DNA of 50,060 nucleotides, taken from Paractinoplanes deccanensis (lineage in GTDB: Bacteria > Actinomycetota > Actinomycetes > Mycobacteriales > Micromonosporaceae). The notes below the pieces were generated by a model. That model saw only the letters and a list, made by a program, of their open reading frames with translations. It was not told the origin of the DNA and searched no databases. Numbering within the stretch: the stretch's first letter is position 1; each line of letters opens with the position of its first letter. The stretch lies in NCBI RefSeq assembly GCF_016862115.1, contig NZ_BOMI01000026.1, positions 1 through 50,060 on the forward strand, written 5' to 3'. Positions 34,498 to 43,646 of this stretch are shown piece after piece. The position numbers and the translations under genes are program-made.

Positions 34498-35925
34498 GTG
34501 ACCAGCGAACCCACCATCGCCGCCCCGGCCACCGCGGTCGCGCTGCGGCCCGACAGCATCGGCGTGGCCGGAATGGTCTTCATGATCGTGGCCGCCACCG
34601 CCCCGCTGACCGCCCTCGCCACCAACATCGCCGTGAGCCTCGGCCACGGCGTGGGCGTCGGCACGGTCGGGCTCTTCGTCGCCGTCGCGGCCGTCCTGGC
34701 GGTCTTCGCGGCCGGCTATCTCCTGCTCGCCCGCTACGTGCGCAGCGCGGGCGGGCAGGCCGCCTTCGTCAGTTTCGGGCTGGGCCGCCCGGCGGGCACC
34801 GCGACCGCCTTCATCGCCACCGTCGCCTACAACGCCGCCGCCGCGGGCATGTCCGCGGCGGCCGGCTTCTACGCCTCCCTGGCCGTGGAGCAGTATCTCG
34901 GCGCGCGCGTCCCGTGGTACGTGTTCACCGTCGTCACCCTCGCGCTGCTCGCGCTGCTCGGCATGCGTGGCCTGCGCACCGCCGAGCGGGTCACGATCGT
35001 CTCGTCGTTGCTCCAGTTCGTCTTCGTGGCCGCTCTCGCCGTCGCGGTGGCGGTGCAGCGGCCCGAGGGCTGGCAGCTCACCCCGCTGCGGCCGGACCAG
35101 GCGTTCACCGGCAATCTCGCGCTGAGCCTGGTCTTCATCCTGCTCAGCTTCGGCGGGTTCGAGACCTCGACCATCTATTCCGAGGAGGCGCGCGGCGGGC
35201 AGCGCGGTATCGCGATCGCCACGTACGTCTCGCTGGCGTTGCTCGCCGCGGTCTTCGTGATCTCCACCTGGACGCTGGTGGCCGCACACCCCGACATCAC
35301 CGGCGTCGCCGCAGCCGATCCGGGGGCGATCGTCAGCGCCACCGGCAGCGCCTACCTGGGAGAGTGGGCCGGCGGCGTGATCCTGCTGCTCATCACGGTG
35401 AGCTTCTTCGGCGCGGCGATCGCCTTCCACAACATGGCGGCGCGGTACCAGTTCGCGCTGGCCCGCGCCCGCCTGCTGCCGCGTGTGCTGACCCGCACGC
35501 ACGGCGAGCACGCGTCGCCGTACGTCTCCTCGCTGGTCCAGGTGGCGATCTCGGTGCTGCTGCTCGCGCCCTTCGTGACGCTCCGCGCCGACGTCTTCAC
35601 GACGCTCTTCCCGGCGATCTCCGGCATCACGGCGCTGTCGCTGGTGACCATGATGGTCGCCGCCTCGGTCAGCGTCGTGGTGGCCCGCGCCCGGGGCCGC
35701 ATCGCGGGCGGCTGGTTCGCCTCGCGGGCCGCGCCGGCCGTCTCGGCGCTCGTGCTCGGTGCCATCGGCCTGCTGATCGTGCTCAACTACAGCGCCGTGA
35801 CCGGCAGCGACGCGGCGGTCTTCGCCGTGATGCCACTGATCCCCGCGGCGGCCGCGGTCTACGGGGCGGTCCGGCAGAGCCGCCGCCCTGGCAGCCCCGG
35901 TGTCGAGGGATACCTCGAGAGCTAG
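34498..35925 (+). CDS. APC superfamily permease
   Basis: A 475-residue membrane transporter with about twelve hydrophobic segments. The first segment has GVAGMVFMIVAATAPLTALA, followed by GGQAAFVSFGLGRPAG; FGGFETSTIYSEEARGGQRGI is the APC helix 6-7 motif. It resembles actinobacterial amino acid or amine importers. GTG 34498 lies seven bases after the cupin stop, giving a cupin-permease operon. It probably imports the substrate of the GntR-linked pathway. It ends at a strong hairpin before the convergent YitT gene. Confidence 0.88.
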   Translation: MTSEPTIAAPATAVALRPDSIGVAGMVFMIVAATAPLTALATNIAVSLGHGVGVGTVGLFVAVAAVLAVFAAGYLLLARYVRSAGGQAAFVSFGLGRPAGTATAFIATVAYNAAAAGMSAAAGFYASLAVEQYLGARVPWYVFTVVTLALLALLGMRGLRTAERVTIVSSLLQFVFVAALAVAVAVQRPEGWQLTPLRPDQAFTGNLALSLVFILLSFGGFETSTIYSEEARGGQRGIAIATYVSLALLAAVFVISTWTLVAAHPDITGVAAADPGAIVSATGSAYLGEWAGGVILLLITVSFFGAAIAFHNMAARYQFALARARLLPRVLTRTHGEHASPYVSSLVQVAISVLLLAPFVTLRADVFTTLFPAISGITALSLVTMMVAASVSVVVARARGRIAGGWFASRAAPAVSALVLGAIGLLIVLNYSAVTGSDAAVFAVMPLIPAAAAVYGAVRQSRRPGSPGVEGYLES

Positions 35926-35931
35926 CCGGTC

Positions 35932-35973
35932 GCGGCGGCCGTGAACGGGGTGCAGCCCGTCCACGGCCGCCGC
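35932..35973. terminator. Bidirectional terminator between permease and YitT genes
   Basis: Perfect 12-base arms GCGGCGGCCGTG (35932-35943) and its complement (35962-35973) enclose a second perfect stem ACGGG/CCCGT around GTGCAG. It fills the 50-base gap between convergent genes and would serve both. Confidence 0.75.
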
Positions 35974-35975
35974 CG

Positions 35976-36590
35976 TCATGCCGCGCCCGCCGGCACCACG
36001 TACCGGTCGGGGCGGTGGTTGAGGGCGATGACCGCGTTGAGCACCACCGCGCCGAGGGCCGAGGCCAGCACGACCGGCGGTGACGTCACCAGCGCCGAGC
36101 CGGCGATCACACCGGTGTCGAAGGCGAGCAGCACCCATCCGGCCCGCACGCCGAACCGGTCCTGCGCGAGCAGGGCGATGACGTTGAACCCACCGAGGCT
36201 GGAGCCATGACGGAAGAGCACCAGGATGCCGGTGCCGGCCAGCAGGTTGCCGGCCAGCAGGGCGACGACCGGATGCGGGCTGACCGGGCCGAGCAGCGCC
36301 GGACCGTGCGCCGACAGCACCGGCACCACCGCGATGCCGGCCGCCGACAACACCGTGAACCGCGGCCCGCGCGAGCGTGCCGCCAGCGCGAGGAAGGGCA
36401 GGTTCACCGCGGCGAAGAGAAGGCCGAACGGCATCGGGAAGGCGTAGCTGAGCAGCAGCGACAGCCCGGCCGTCCCGCCGGTGACCAACCCGGCGCGCGA
36501 CAGCAGGTAGACGCCCGTGGCGGCCAGCACCGTGCCGGTCACCATGGCGAGAGCGTCCTCGGCCGCCGAGTGCCGCCGAACGGCGCTCAT
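35976..36590 (-). CDS. YitT/YczE-like membrane protein
   Basis: A 204-residue membrane protein with about five hydrophobic segments, of the YitT (DUF161) group. Typical blocks are TGVYLLSRAGLVTGGTAGLSLLLSYAF and FRHGSSLGGFNVIALL, quoted in part. Function is unknown in the family; transport or membrane sensing is suspected. Its ATG overlaps the stop of the aminotransferase gene (ATGA), so the two are coupled. Association with an aminotransferase hints at amino acid or amine export, but this is speculative. Confidence 0.8.
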   Translation of the reverse strand: MSAVRRHSAAEDALAMVTGTVLAATGVYLLSRAGLVTGGTAGLSLLLSYAFPMPFGLLFAAVNLPFLALAARSRGPRFTVLSAAGIAVVPVLSAHGPALLGPVSPHPVVALLAGNLLAGTGILVLFRHGSSLGGFNVIALLAQDRFGVRAGWVLLAFDTGVIAGSALVTSPPVVLASALGAVVLNAVIALNHRPDRYVVPAGAA

Positions 36591-37681
36591 CGCGGCCGCA
36601 CCCCGGACAGCGCCGCGAGGGCGCGGTCGTTCATCTCCGGCGTGCCGATCGTCAGCCGCACACCCTCGCCCGGGAACACCCGCGTGAGCACGCCGCTCTC
36701 GCGCAGCCGGTCGCCGATCGGCGCGGCCCGGCCCGGGTCCGCGAGCCAGACGAAATTCGCGTACGACCGGGGAACGCGCCAGCCGTGCTCCCGCAGCAAC
36801 CGGTGAACCCGCTCGCGTTCCGCGACGACGGCCGCCACCCGCGCGGCGAGCTCGTCCCCCGCGCGCAGCGAGGCGAGCGCGGCGAGCTGGGCGAGCGCGG
36901 TCACGCCGAACGGCAGGAACACCCGGCGCAACGCGTCCGCGACGTCGGCGGGGGCCACCGCGTAGCCGACGCGCAGGCCGGCGAGGCCGTACGCCTTGCT
37001 GAACGTGCGCACCAGGACCAGGTTGGCGTGCCGGGCGAGCAGGCCGATCGTCTCGTCGCCCGCGCCGGTGAACTCGAGGTACGCCTCGTCGAGCACGACC
37101 AGCACGTGCGGGGGCACCGCCGCGACGAACTCCGCGATCGCCTCGCGCGCCGGCATCGTCCCGGTCGGGTTGTTCGGCAGGCACAGCAGCACGATCTTGG
37201 TGGCGGGCCCGATCGCCGACCGCGTCGCGGCCAGGTCGATCCCGCCGGCGGCGTCGAGGGGGACGGCAACGGCGGTCGCACCGCAGGCGCCGGCGAGGAT
37301 CGGGTACGCCTCGAACGAGCGCCACGGGAACACGATCTCGTCACCGGCCCGCGCGAAGGCGGTGAAGATCTGCTGGAGCACCCCGACGCTGCCCGTGCCC
37401 ACGACGATCCGCTCCGGCCGCACGCCCAGCCGGGTGCCCAGCTCGGCGCGCAACTGCCCCGAGTGCATCTCCGGGTACCGGTGCAGCCGCGCGCTGCCGT
37501 CGATCACCGCCTGCCGCACGGACGGCAGCGGGTCGAACGGCGACTCGTTCGACGCGAGAAGCACCGCGTCCGGCGCCGGCGCGGGCGCGGCCGTGACGTA
37601 GCGCGGCAGCGCCTCGACGTGCTCGAGCGCCCGCGGCGCCGGCGCGCTCGCCGTCGTCACCGAAGAATTGAATGCAATCAT
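36587..37681 (-). CDS. HisC-like PLP aminotransferase
   Basis: A 364-residue fold-type I aminotransferase of the histidinol-phosphate/aromatic amino acid group. The PLP lysine is in RTFSKAYGLAGLRVGY, the ring-stacking and phosphate residues in GTGSVGVLQQI, LPNNPTG and VLDEAYLEF, and the carboxylate-binding Arg near the C-terminus in VRLTIGT. A hisC biosynthetic operon is absent, so it probably acts on phenylalanine or another aromatic amino acid. ATG 37681 lacks a good ribosome site; GTG 37660 is an alternative that would place the ATTGCATGCAAT-type site just upstream of the start instead of within the first codons. It is divergent from the Lrp regulator. Confidence 0.86.
   Translation of the reverse strand: MIAFNSSVTTASAPAPRALEHVEALPRYVTAAPAPAPDAVLLASNESPFDPLPSVRQAVIDGSARLHRYPEMHSGQLRAELGTRLGVRPERIVVGTGSVGVLQQIFTAFARAGDEIVFPWRSFEAYPILAGACGATAVAVPLDAAGGIDLAATRSAIGPATKIVLLCLPNNPTGTMPAREAIAEFVAAVPPHVLVVLDEAYLEFTGAGDETIGLLARHANLVLVRTFSKAYGLAGLRVGYAVAPADVADALRRVFLPFGVTALAQLAALASLRAGDELAARVAAVVAERERVHRLLREHGWRVPRSYANFVWLADPGRAAPIGDRLRESGVLTRVFPGEGVRLTIGTPEMNDRALAALSGVRPR
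37667..37678. promoter_or_regulatory. ATTGCATGCAAT-type site at the aminotransferase start
   Basis: ATTGAATGCAAT matches ATTGCATGCAAT at 11 of 12 positions. It lies at or just before the start of the aminotransferase gene, in the region divergent from the Lrp gene. It extends the proposed GntR regulon to the right. Confidence 0.5.
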
Positions 37682-37765
37682 GCGGAGAGGATCACGGCGC
37701 CCGCGGCGCCGGCGCAACCTCCGCCCGATTCGCTTGACCGATTGCCCGGAACGCGAGGAGAAACC

Positions 37766-38299
37766 GTGCCGTCCGACAACCCGTACCAGCTGGATCCGCT
37801 CGATGCGCGGATCCTGCTCGCCCTCGACGCCGACCCGGACGCCGGCGTGCTCGCCCTCGCGCGCACGCTCGGCATCTCGCGCAACACCATCGGCGCCCGG
37901 ATGCGCCGCATGGCCGAGGCGCGGGCGCTGACCGCGCCCACCACCCGCGTGCGCCCCGAGGCCCTCGACCACCCGCTGATCGCCTTCGTGGCCATGACAT
38001 TGCGCCAGCCCGCCCGCGCGCGGGCCTTCGAGGCGCTGCGGGACATCCCCAACGTCCTCGAGATCCACGCCACCACGGGCGACTTCGACATCATCGTGCG
38101 CATCGCCGCCCGCGACACCGACGACCTGTACGACGTCACGAACCGCCTCCTCGAGATCGACGGCGTGGAGCGCACGAACACGATGATCTCGATGCGCTGC
38201 GAGACGGCGTACCGGACGAGGCCGTTGATCCGCCGCCTCGCCCGAGCCTTCGCGGAGCCGGCGCGGCGCACAGGGCAGCGGGCGATCGCGCGGTCGTAG
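37766..38299 (+). CDS. Lrp/AsnC family regulator
   Basis: A 177-residue Lrp/AsnC-family transcription factor. The N-terminal helix-turn-helix includes LDPLDARILLALDADPDAG and LARTLGISRNTIGARMRRM; the C-terminal RAM domain (about residues 75-150) is the amino acid-binding, oligomerising part, with IHATTGDFDIIVRIAARD. GAGGAG lies five bases before GTG 37766. It is divergent from the HisC-like aminotransferase gene, the usual position for an Lrp protein that senses an amino acid and controls its neighbour. Confidence 0.9.
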   Translation: MPSDNPYQLDPLDARILLALDADPDAGVLALARTLGISRNTIGARMRRMAEARALTAPTTRVRPEALDHPLIAFVAMTLRQPARARAFEALRDIPNVLEIHATTGDFDIIVRIAARDTDDLYDVTNRLLEIDGVERTNTMISMRCETAYRTRPLIRRLARAFAEPARRTGQRAIARS

Positions 38300-38332
38300 G
38301 GTGGGGGTGACAACCGAAGAAGGGACACATCG

Positions 38333-39154
38333 ATGGCCAGGACCTGGTTCATCACCGGCACCTCGCGCGGCTTCGGCCGGGAGTGGGCCGAGGCGGCGCT
38401 CGAGCGGGGCGACCGGGTGGCGGCGACGGCGCGCACCAAGGGATCGCTCGACGAGCTCGTGCGGAAGTACGGGGACAGCGTGCTGGCGCTGCAGCTCGAC
38501 GTCACCGACCGGCAGGCGGTGCTCGACGCGCTGAAGGCCGCGGACGATCACTTCGGGCGGCTCGACGTGATCGTCAACAACGCCGGGTACGGGCAGTTCG
38601 GCATGATCGAGGAGATCAGCGAGCAGGAGGCGCGGGCCCAGTTCGAGACGAACGTCTTCGGGGCGCTCTGGGTGACGCAGGGCGCGCTGCCGTACCTGCG
38701 CAAGGCCGGCGGCGGCAACATCATCCAGGTGTCGTCGATCGGCGGCATCTCGGCGTTCGCCAACATCGGCATCTACAACGCGTCGAAGTGGGCGCTCGAA
38801 GGGTTCAGCCAGGCGCTCGCGCAGGAGGTGGCGCTCTTCGGCGTCAAGGTCACGCTGGTGGAGCCGGGCGGCTTCAGCACGGACTGGGGCGGGTCGTCGG
38901 CGCAGCACGCGACGCAGCTTCCCGCGTACGAGCAAGTGCGTGCGCAGGCAGCGGAAGCCCGCAGCAAGCGGGTGGCGCACCCGGGCGACCCGCGGGCGAC
39001 GCGCGGCGCGATCCTCAAGATCGTGGATGCGGAGAAGCCGCCGCTGCGGGTCTTCTTCGGCACGGCGCCGATCGGCATCGCCACCGCCGACTACGAGTCG
39101 CGCCTCGCCGAGTGGCGCGAGTGGCAGCACCTCGCGGTCGAGGCGCAGGGCTAA
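38333..39154 (+). CDS. Short-chain dehydrogenase/reductase
   Basis: A 273-residue classical SDR. The cofactor motif is FITGTSRGFGREW, the structural motif NNAGYGQFG, the catalytic Ser lies in QVSSIGGIS and the YxxxK in YNASKWALEGFSQ. GVKVTLVEPGGFSTDW is typical of the large oxidoreductase subgroup often annotated SDR family oxidoreductase. TGTSRGFG suggests NADP(H) use. Substrate is unknown. It appears monocistronic and meets the convergent GGDEF-EAL gene with a four-base overlap. Confidence 0.88.
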   Translation: MARTWFITGTSRGFGREWAEAALERGDRVAATARTKGSLDELVRKYGDSVLALQLDVTDRQAVLDALKAADDHFGRLDVIVNNAGYGQFGMIEEISEQEARAQFETNVFGALWVTQGALPYLRKAGGGNIIQVSSIGGISAFANIGIYNASKWALEGFSQALAQEVALFGVKVTLVEPGGFSTDWGGSSAQHATQLPAYEQVRAQAAEARSKRVAHPGDPRATRGAILKIVDAEKPPLRVFFGTAPIGIATADYESRLAEWREWQHLAVEAQG

Positions 39155-41718
39155 CTCGGCTGCGCGTCCCAGTGCTCCTGCAGGAGCGCCTCCAGGCGCT
39201 CCGCGGGCATCGGGCGGCCCAGCAGGTCGCCCTGGACCAGATGGCAGCCGGCGGCCTCGGCGGTGGCCAGGTCCGAGGCGTCGCCGACGCCATGGGCGAT
39301 GACCTCCATGCCCAGGCGGCGGCCCAGGGTCACGGCGACGTCCATCACCGCGGGCTCGGTGAAGACCTCCCGGTCGATCTTCAGCAGGTCGGCCGGGAGG
39401 ATGCGCAGGCGGCTCAGCGAGGTGGGGCCGGTGCCGAAGTTGTCGATCGCCGTCCGGACACCCTCGGCCCGCAGCCGGCCCAGGTGGGCCGCGAGCTCGC
39501 CGACGCCGGGGCTGCGCACGTCGTCCTCGGAGATCTCCACGACCAGCGCCGAGTGGGGCAGGCCGTGATCCTCCAGCGCCGTGTGCAGGCTCGCCTGGAA
39601 GGCGGGGTCGAGCAGCTGGCGCGGGCGCACGCCGACGGCCAGCCAGAGGCCCTCGTGCCGGCGCCGCCAGTCCGCGAGCAGGCGGCACGAGGTCTGCAGC
39701 ACCCGGTGACCGATCTTCGCCAGGATGCCGAGCTCGTCCGCCAGGTCGAGCAGCTCGCTCACCGGCACCGGGCCGAGCGTCGGATGCCGCCACGCCGGCA
39801 CCACCTCGACACCGGCCGGGCGGCGGTCGCGCGGGTCGGCGATGACCTGGAAGAGCAGGTCGATGTCGGCGCCGGGCAGGTCCTGCTCCAGCGTCGACCG
39901 GCGCATCAGGCGGGTCTCCATCTCGGCGTCGTACCACTCGACGGCGCCCGGCGGCTCCGCCCGCACCGACCGCAGGGCCAGCTGAGACCGGCGCAGCACC
40001 TCGTCGGCGGGCTCGTCACCGGTCAGGTCGGCGAGGCCCGCCCAGGCGGACAGGTGCGACACGGTGTCGGCCGTCGTGTAGGGCGCGGACAGCGCGTTGA
40101 CGAGCTGACCGGCGAGCAGATGGGCCCGTACGGCGCCGCGGTGGGTCAGCACGGCGAACCGGGTCTCGCCCACCCGCGCCGCGACGTCGGCGGCGGCCAC
40201 CCGGCCGCGGAGCCGGCGCGCGGCCTCGACGAGGACCGACTCGGCGAGCTCGCGCCCGTGCACGTCGCCGACGGCGGTGAGCCCGCCCAGCTCGACGACG
40301 ATCATCGCGGCCGCGTCGGGCATCAGCTCGGCGGCGCGCAGCAGGCCCTCGCGGTTGGCCAGGCCGGTCTGCGCGTCGAGGTGGGTGGCCTGGCGGAGCG
40401 CCCGCTCCAGGGTGCGCACGTTGGTGACGTCGCGGAGGTGCACCACCAGCGTGTGCCCGGGCTCCGCCGGGTCGGCGCCGCTCGTGGTCCACTCGGTCTC
40501 CCGTCCGTCGTGGCGGTCCCGGGGGCGCACCACGATGCTTTCCTCGACGGCCGTGGGGTCGGTCATCCGGGCCACCAGGTAGGCGTGGACCTCGTCGACC
40601 TGCTCGGGGTCGACCAGGACCGACACCGAGCGGCCGAGCGCCGGCCCGAACCACCGGACCGCGGCCGGTGACTGCCAGCGCACCGCCAGGTTCTCGTCGA
40701 GCACCACGGCGACGTCCGAGGCGCCGTACATGAGCGACCGCAGCCGGTTGCCCTGATCGGCGAGGTGACCGGCCTGCCGGTGCAGGGCGACGGCCGACAC
40801 CCACTCGCGTGTCGCCACCGCGGCCACCCCCAGCGAGCCCAGCATGATCGCCGTCGCGTCCACCCGGCCGCCGTTGAGCAGGTGATACACGGTGATCAGC
40901 GCCGACCCGAGGAGGGGCAGCGTCAGCAGCGGCAGGGTCGCGGCGGGCTCGCTGCCGGGCGGCGGCATGGCGCTGTCGTCGGGGGAGAGGCGCACGGAGG
41001 CGTACCAGAGCAGGCCGGCGGCCACGTCGATCGCGACGGCGGCGACCACGGCCGCGATCGCCGCGTTCGTCTTGCCGGGGAAGTCCAGGGCGATGACCAG
41101 CGCACCCATCCCGACGAGCAGCAGCGCCGCGGCGGGCCCGCACCATTGGAGAGCCGCCTTGTGCCGTACGGCGTGCACGCCCGCGACCCCGACCGTGGTG
41201 GCCGCGGCACCGCCGAAGATCAGCGCGGTGATCGCGGCACCGCGCCGCTCGCCGCCGTTGCTGAACAGCAGAAGCCAGGACGAGAACATCAGGCACGCCC
41301 AGACGCCGAGGACGTCGAGGCCGGCGCGCAGCCGGGCGAGCCCGCTGCGGCGCTGCTGCGGGCGCAGGATCGCCGGTACGAAGAGGAGGGCCACCAGGAA
41401 GAGGGCGACCAGCGTGATCTCGGCGGGCAGCGGGACGCCGTCGACGAGCACGCCGGGCGCCACCGCCGAGGCGATCGCGCCGCCCGCGCCGGCCAGCGCG
41501 GCGAGCCCGATGCCGGCGGCCAGGGCGAGGGTGCGGGGACGCGAACCGGCCGCGCTGCCCCGGAAGGCGGCGCGCGCCATCGCGACGGCGGCCACGCCGG
41601 AGGCAGCCGTCAGCAAGCCCGCCACGCTCCCCACGGGGAACCTGCCGAACGCGGCGACATGAGCGATCACCACGACCAGCGCGGGCACGATCAGCCGGAG
41701 AGGGGTTCCGCCTGCCAT
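39151..41718 (-). CDS. Membrane GGDEF-EAL protein with degenerate motifs
   Basis: An 855-residue membrane protein. Residues about 1-300 form eight to ten hydrophobic segments, then a PAS-like domain (about 330-430), a GGDEF domain (about 435-590) and an EAL domain (about 600-850). The GGDEF signature is replaced by RVGETRF near residue 519, so cyclase activity is unlikely. The EAL domain has EVV in place of EAL near residue 638 and HGVGD in place of EGVE, although [18 protein letters not shown] and LKIDRE remain. Loss of the EAL glutamate-containing motif argues against a normal phosphodiesterase. It may bind c-di-GMP or GTP as a receptor or act through protein contacts. No clear ribosome site precedes ATG 41718. 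Confidence 0.85.
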   Translation of the reverse strand: MAGGTPLRLIVPALVVVIAHVAAFGRFPVGSVAGLLTAASGVAAVAMARAAFRGSAAGSRPRTLALAAGIGLAALAGAGGAIASAVAPGVLVDGVPLPAEITLVALFLVALLFVPAILRPQQRRSGLARLRAGLDVLGVWACLMFSSWLLLFSNGGERRGAAITALIFGGAAATTVGVAGVHAVRHKAALQWCGPAAALLLVGMGALVIALDFPGKTNAAIAAVVAAVAIDVAAGLLWYASVRLSPDDSAMPPPGSEPAATLPLLTLPLLGSALITVYHLLNGGRVDATAIMLGSLGVAAVATREWVSAVALHRQAGHLADQGNRLRSLMYGASDVAVVLDENLAVRWQSPAAVRWFGPALGRSVSVLVDPEQVDEVHAYLVARMTDPTAVEESIVVRPRDRHDGRETEWTTSGADPAEPGHTLVVHLRDVTNVRTLERALRQATHLDAQTGLANREGLLRAAELMPDAAAMIVVELGGLTAVGDVHGRELAESVLVEAARRLRGRVAAADVAARVGETRFAVLTHRGAVRAHLLAGQLVNALSAPYTTADTVSHLSAWAGLADLTGDEPADEVLRRSQLALRSVRAEPPGAVEWYDAEMETRLMRRSTLEQDLPGADIDLLFQVIADPRDRRPAGVEVVPAWRHPTLGPVPVSELLDLADELGILAKIGHRVLQTSCRLLADWRRRHEGLWLAVGVRPRQLLDPAFQASLHTALEDHGLPHSALVVEISEDDVRSPGVGELAAHLGRLRAEGVRTAIDNFGTGPTSLSRLRILPADLLKIDREVFTEPAVMDVAVTLGRRLGMEVIAHGVGDASDLATAEAAGCHLVQGDLLGRPMPAERLEALLQEHWDAQPS

Positions 41719-41770
41719 GATGCAGAACCAACGAGGGACCGCCGGGCGCGGTTACGGCCGGGGAGAGAAA

Positions 41771-42979
41771 ATGGCAACGATCGACCGTGTCGAGGTGCTC
41801 GTGACGTCGCCGGGCCGCAACTTCGTGACACTGCGGATCACCACGTCGGACGGCGTGACCGGGCTCGGCGACGCGACGCTGAACGGGCGGGAGCTGGCCG
41901 TGGCGTCGTACCTGGAGGATCATGTGGCGCCGCTGCTGATCGGCCGCGACCCGGCGCGCATCGAGGACACGTGGCAATACCTCTACAAGGGCGCGTACTG
42001 GCGGCGCGGCCCGGTGACGATGACGGCGATCGCGGCGGTCGACGTGGCGCTCTGGGACATCAAGGGCAAGGTCGCCGGGCTGCCGGTCTACGAGCTGCTC
42101 GGCGGGCGTTCCCGCGACGGCGTGCTGGTCTACTGCCACGCGAGCGGCGAGGACGTTGCCGCTCTGCTCGACGACGTGGCGGCGTACCGGGAGAGGGGTT
42201 TCAAGGCCATCCGGGCGCAGGCGGCGGTGCCGGGCCTCAGCGGCACGTACGGGGTCCGCAAGGGCGCCTACTACGAGCCGGCGGCGACCGCACTGCCCGA
42301 GGAGCAGCAGTGGAGCACCTCGTCCTACCTGGACTTCGCACCCTTCTACCTGGCGAAGGTGCGCGAGAAGTTCGGCTTCGGCCTGCACCTGCTGCACGAC
42401 GTGCACCACCGGCTCACCCCGATCGAGGCGGCCCGGTTCGGCAAGAGCGTCGAGGAGCTGCGCCTGTTCTGGATGGAGGACCCGACGCCCGCCGAGAACC
42501 AGGAGGCGTTCCGCCTGATCCGCCGGCACACCACCACCCCGATCGCGACCGGCGAGGTGCTGAGCTCGGTGTGGGACGTCAAGCAGCTCATCACCGAGCA
42601 GTTGATCGACTACGTGCGCACGACGGCGGTCCACGCGGGCGGCATCACGCACCTGCGGCGCATCTTCGACCTGGCCGCCCTCTACCAGATCCGCACGGGC
42701 TCGCACGGCGCGAGCGACCTGTCCCCGGTGACGGTCGCCGCGGCGGTGGCGGTGGACATCGCGGTGCCCAACTTCGGCATCCAGGAGCACATGGGCCACA
42801 CCCCCGAGACGTACGAGGTCTTCCACGGCACCCCGCGCCTCGAGAACGGCATGCTGTATCCGTCCGACGCCCCCGGCCTGGGCATCACGTACGACGACGA
42901 GGCCGCCGCCCGGTTCCCGTACGAGCCGAGGTACCTGCCGGTCGCCCGGGCCCTCGACGGCTCCATGCACGACTGGTAG
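41771..42979 (+). CDS. manD: D-mannonate dehydratase (ManD/RspA, enolase superfamily)
   Basis: A 402-residue enolase-superfamily enzyme of the mannonate dehydratase group, converting D-mannonate to 2-keto-3-deoxygluconate. The length matches the family exactly. Motifs include [30 protein letters not shown] with the Mg2+ Asp and catalytic His, [13 protein letters not shown] and TPIATGEVL with the further metal-binding glutamates, and the C-terminal IQEHMGHT and [25 protein letters not shown] precedes ATG 41771. It is followed by a KDPG-type aldolase, suggesting hexuronate or mannonate catabolism. ManD family members differ widely in activity; some convert D-gluconate or have very low rates, so the substrate needs testing. 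Confidence 0.9.
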   Translation: MATIDRVEVLVTSPGRNFVTLRITTSDGVTGLGDATLNGRELAVASYLEDHVAPLLIGRDPARIEDTWQYLYKGAYWRRGPVTMTAIAAVDVALWDIKGKVAGLPVYELLGGRSRDGVLVYCHASGEDVAALLDDVAAYRERGFKAIRAQAAVPGLSGTYGVRKGAYYEPAATALPEEQQWSTSSYLDFAPFYLAKVREKFGFGLHLLHDVHHRLTPIEAARFGKSVEELRLFWMEDPTPAENQEAFRLIRRHTTTPIATGEVLSSVWDVKQLITEQLIDYVRTTAVHAGGITHLRRIFDLAALYQIRTGSHGASDLSPVTVAAAVAVDIAVPNFGIQEHMGHTPETYEVFHGTPRLENGMLYPSDAPGLGITYDDEAAARFPYEPRYLPVARALDGSMHDW

Positions 42980-43037
42980 GACGACTGAGGTGGCCCGTCA
43001 TCCGTGGCGGGTCCCGCCGACCGGGAAGAGGTGTGCG

Positions 43038-43646
43038 ATGACCGGGCCGATTTTGCCTGTGGTGGTTCTGGACGACGCGGAGCAGGCCGTGCCGCTCGGG
43101 GTGGCGCTGCGGGCGGGCGGCATCAACACCGTCGAGATCACGCTGCGCACCGCGGCGGGGCTCGACGGCATCCGGCGGGCCCGGCAGGTCGACGGGCTGC
43201 GGGTGGGCGCGGGCTCGGTGCTCACACCGCAGCATGTCGACCAGGTCGCGGAGGCCGGGGCGCAGTTCGTCGTGTGCCCGGGACTCTCGGTGGCGGTCGT
43301 CGAGCGGGCCAGGGAGCGCGGCCTCGACGTGCTGCCGGGCGTGGCGACGCCGTCGGAGCTGATGGCGGCCGTGGCGCTCGGGCTCGACGAGGTGAAGCTC
43401 TTCCCGGCCGGACTGCTGGGCGGCCCGGCCTACATCGAGGCGTTGTCGGCGCCGTTCCCGGGCATGCGCTTCGTGCCCTCCGGCGGCGTCAGCCAGAAGA
43501 CGTTGCCCGACTATCTGGGGCTGGCATCCGTGCGAACGGTCAGCGGCTCGTGGATGGTGGCGCGCAACCTGCTCGCCGAGGAGGACTGGGCGGAGGTCAC
43601 CGCCCTGTCGGCGGAGGCGGTCACGCTCGCCCGCGATCTGCGCTAG
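43038..43646 (+). CDS. KDPG/KHG-type aldolase
   Basis: A 202-residue class I aldolase of the Eda family, cleaving 2-keto-3-deoxy-6-phosphogluconate or 4-hydroxy-2-oxoglutarate to pyruvate and an aldehyde. The Schiff-base Lys120 lies in DEVKLFPA, the conserved Glu in VEITLRT and the phosphate-binding loop in PSGGVSQK. ATG 43038 has AGAGG upstream; a GTG 42990 start would add 16 residues. It lies 58 bases after the mannonate dehydratase, with which it forms a two-step pathway. No 2-keto-3-deoxygluconate kinase is in the window, so the phosphorylation step must be encoded elsewhere or the aldolase may act on unphosphorylated substrate. It overlaps the convergent TetR gene by four bases. Confidence 0.88.
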   Translation: MTGPILPVVVLDDAEQAVPLGVALRAGGINTVEITLRTAAGLDGIRRARQVDGLRVGAGSVLTPQHVDQVAEAGAQFVVCPGLSVAVVERARERGLDVLPGVATPSELMAAVALGLDEVKLFPAGLLGGPAYIEALSAPFPGMRFVPSGGVSQKTLPDYLGLASVRTVSGSWMVARNLLAEEDWAEVTALSAEAVTLARDLR

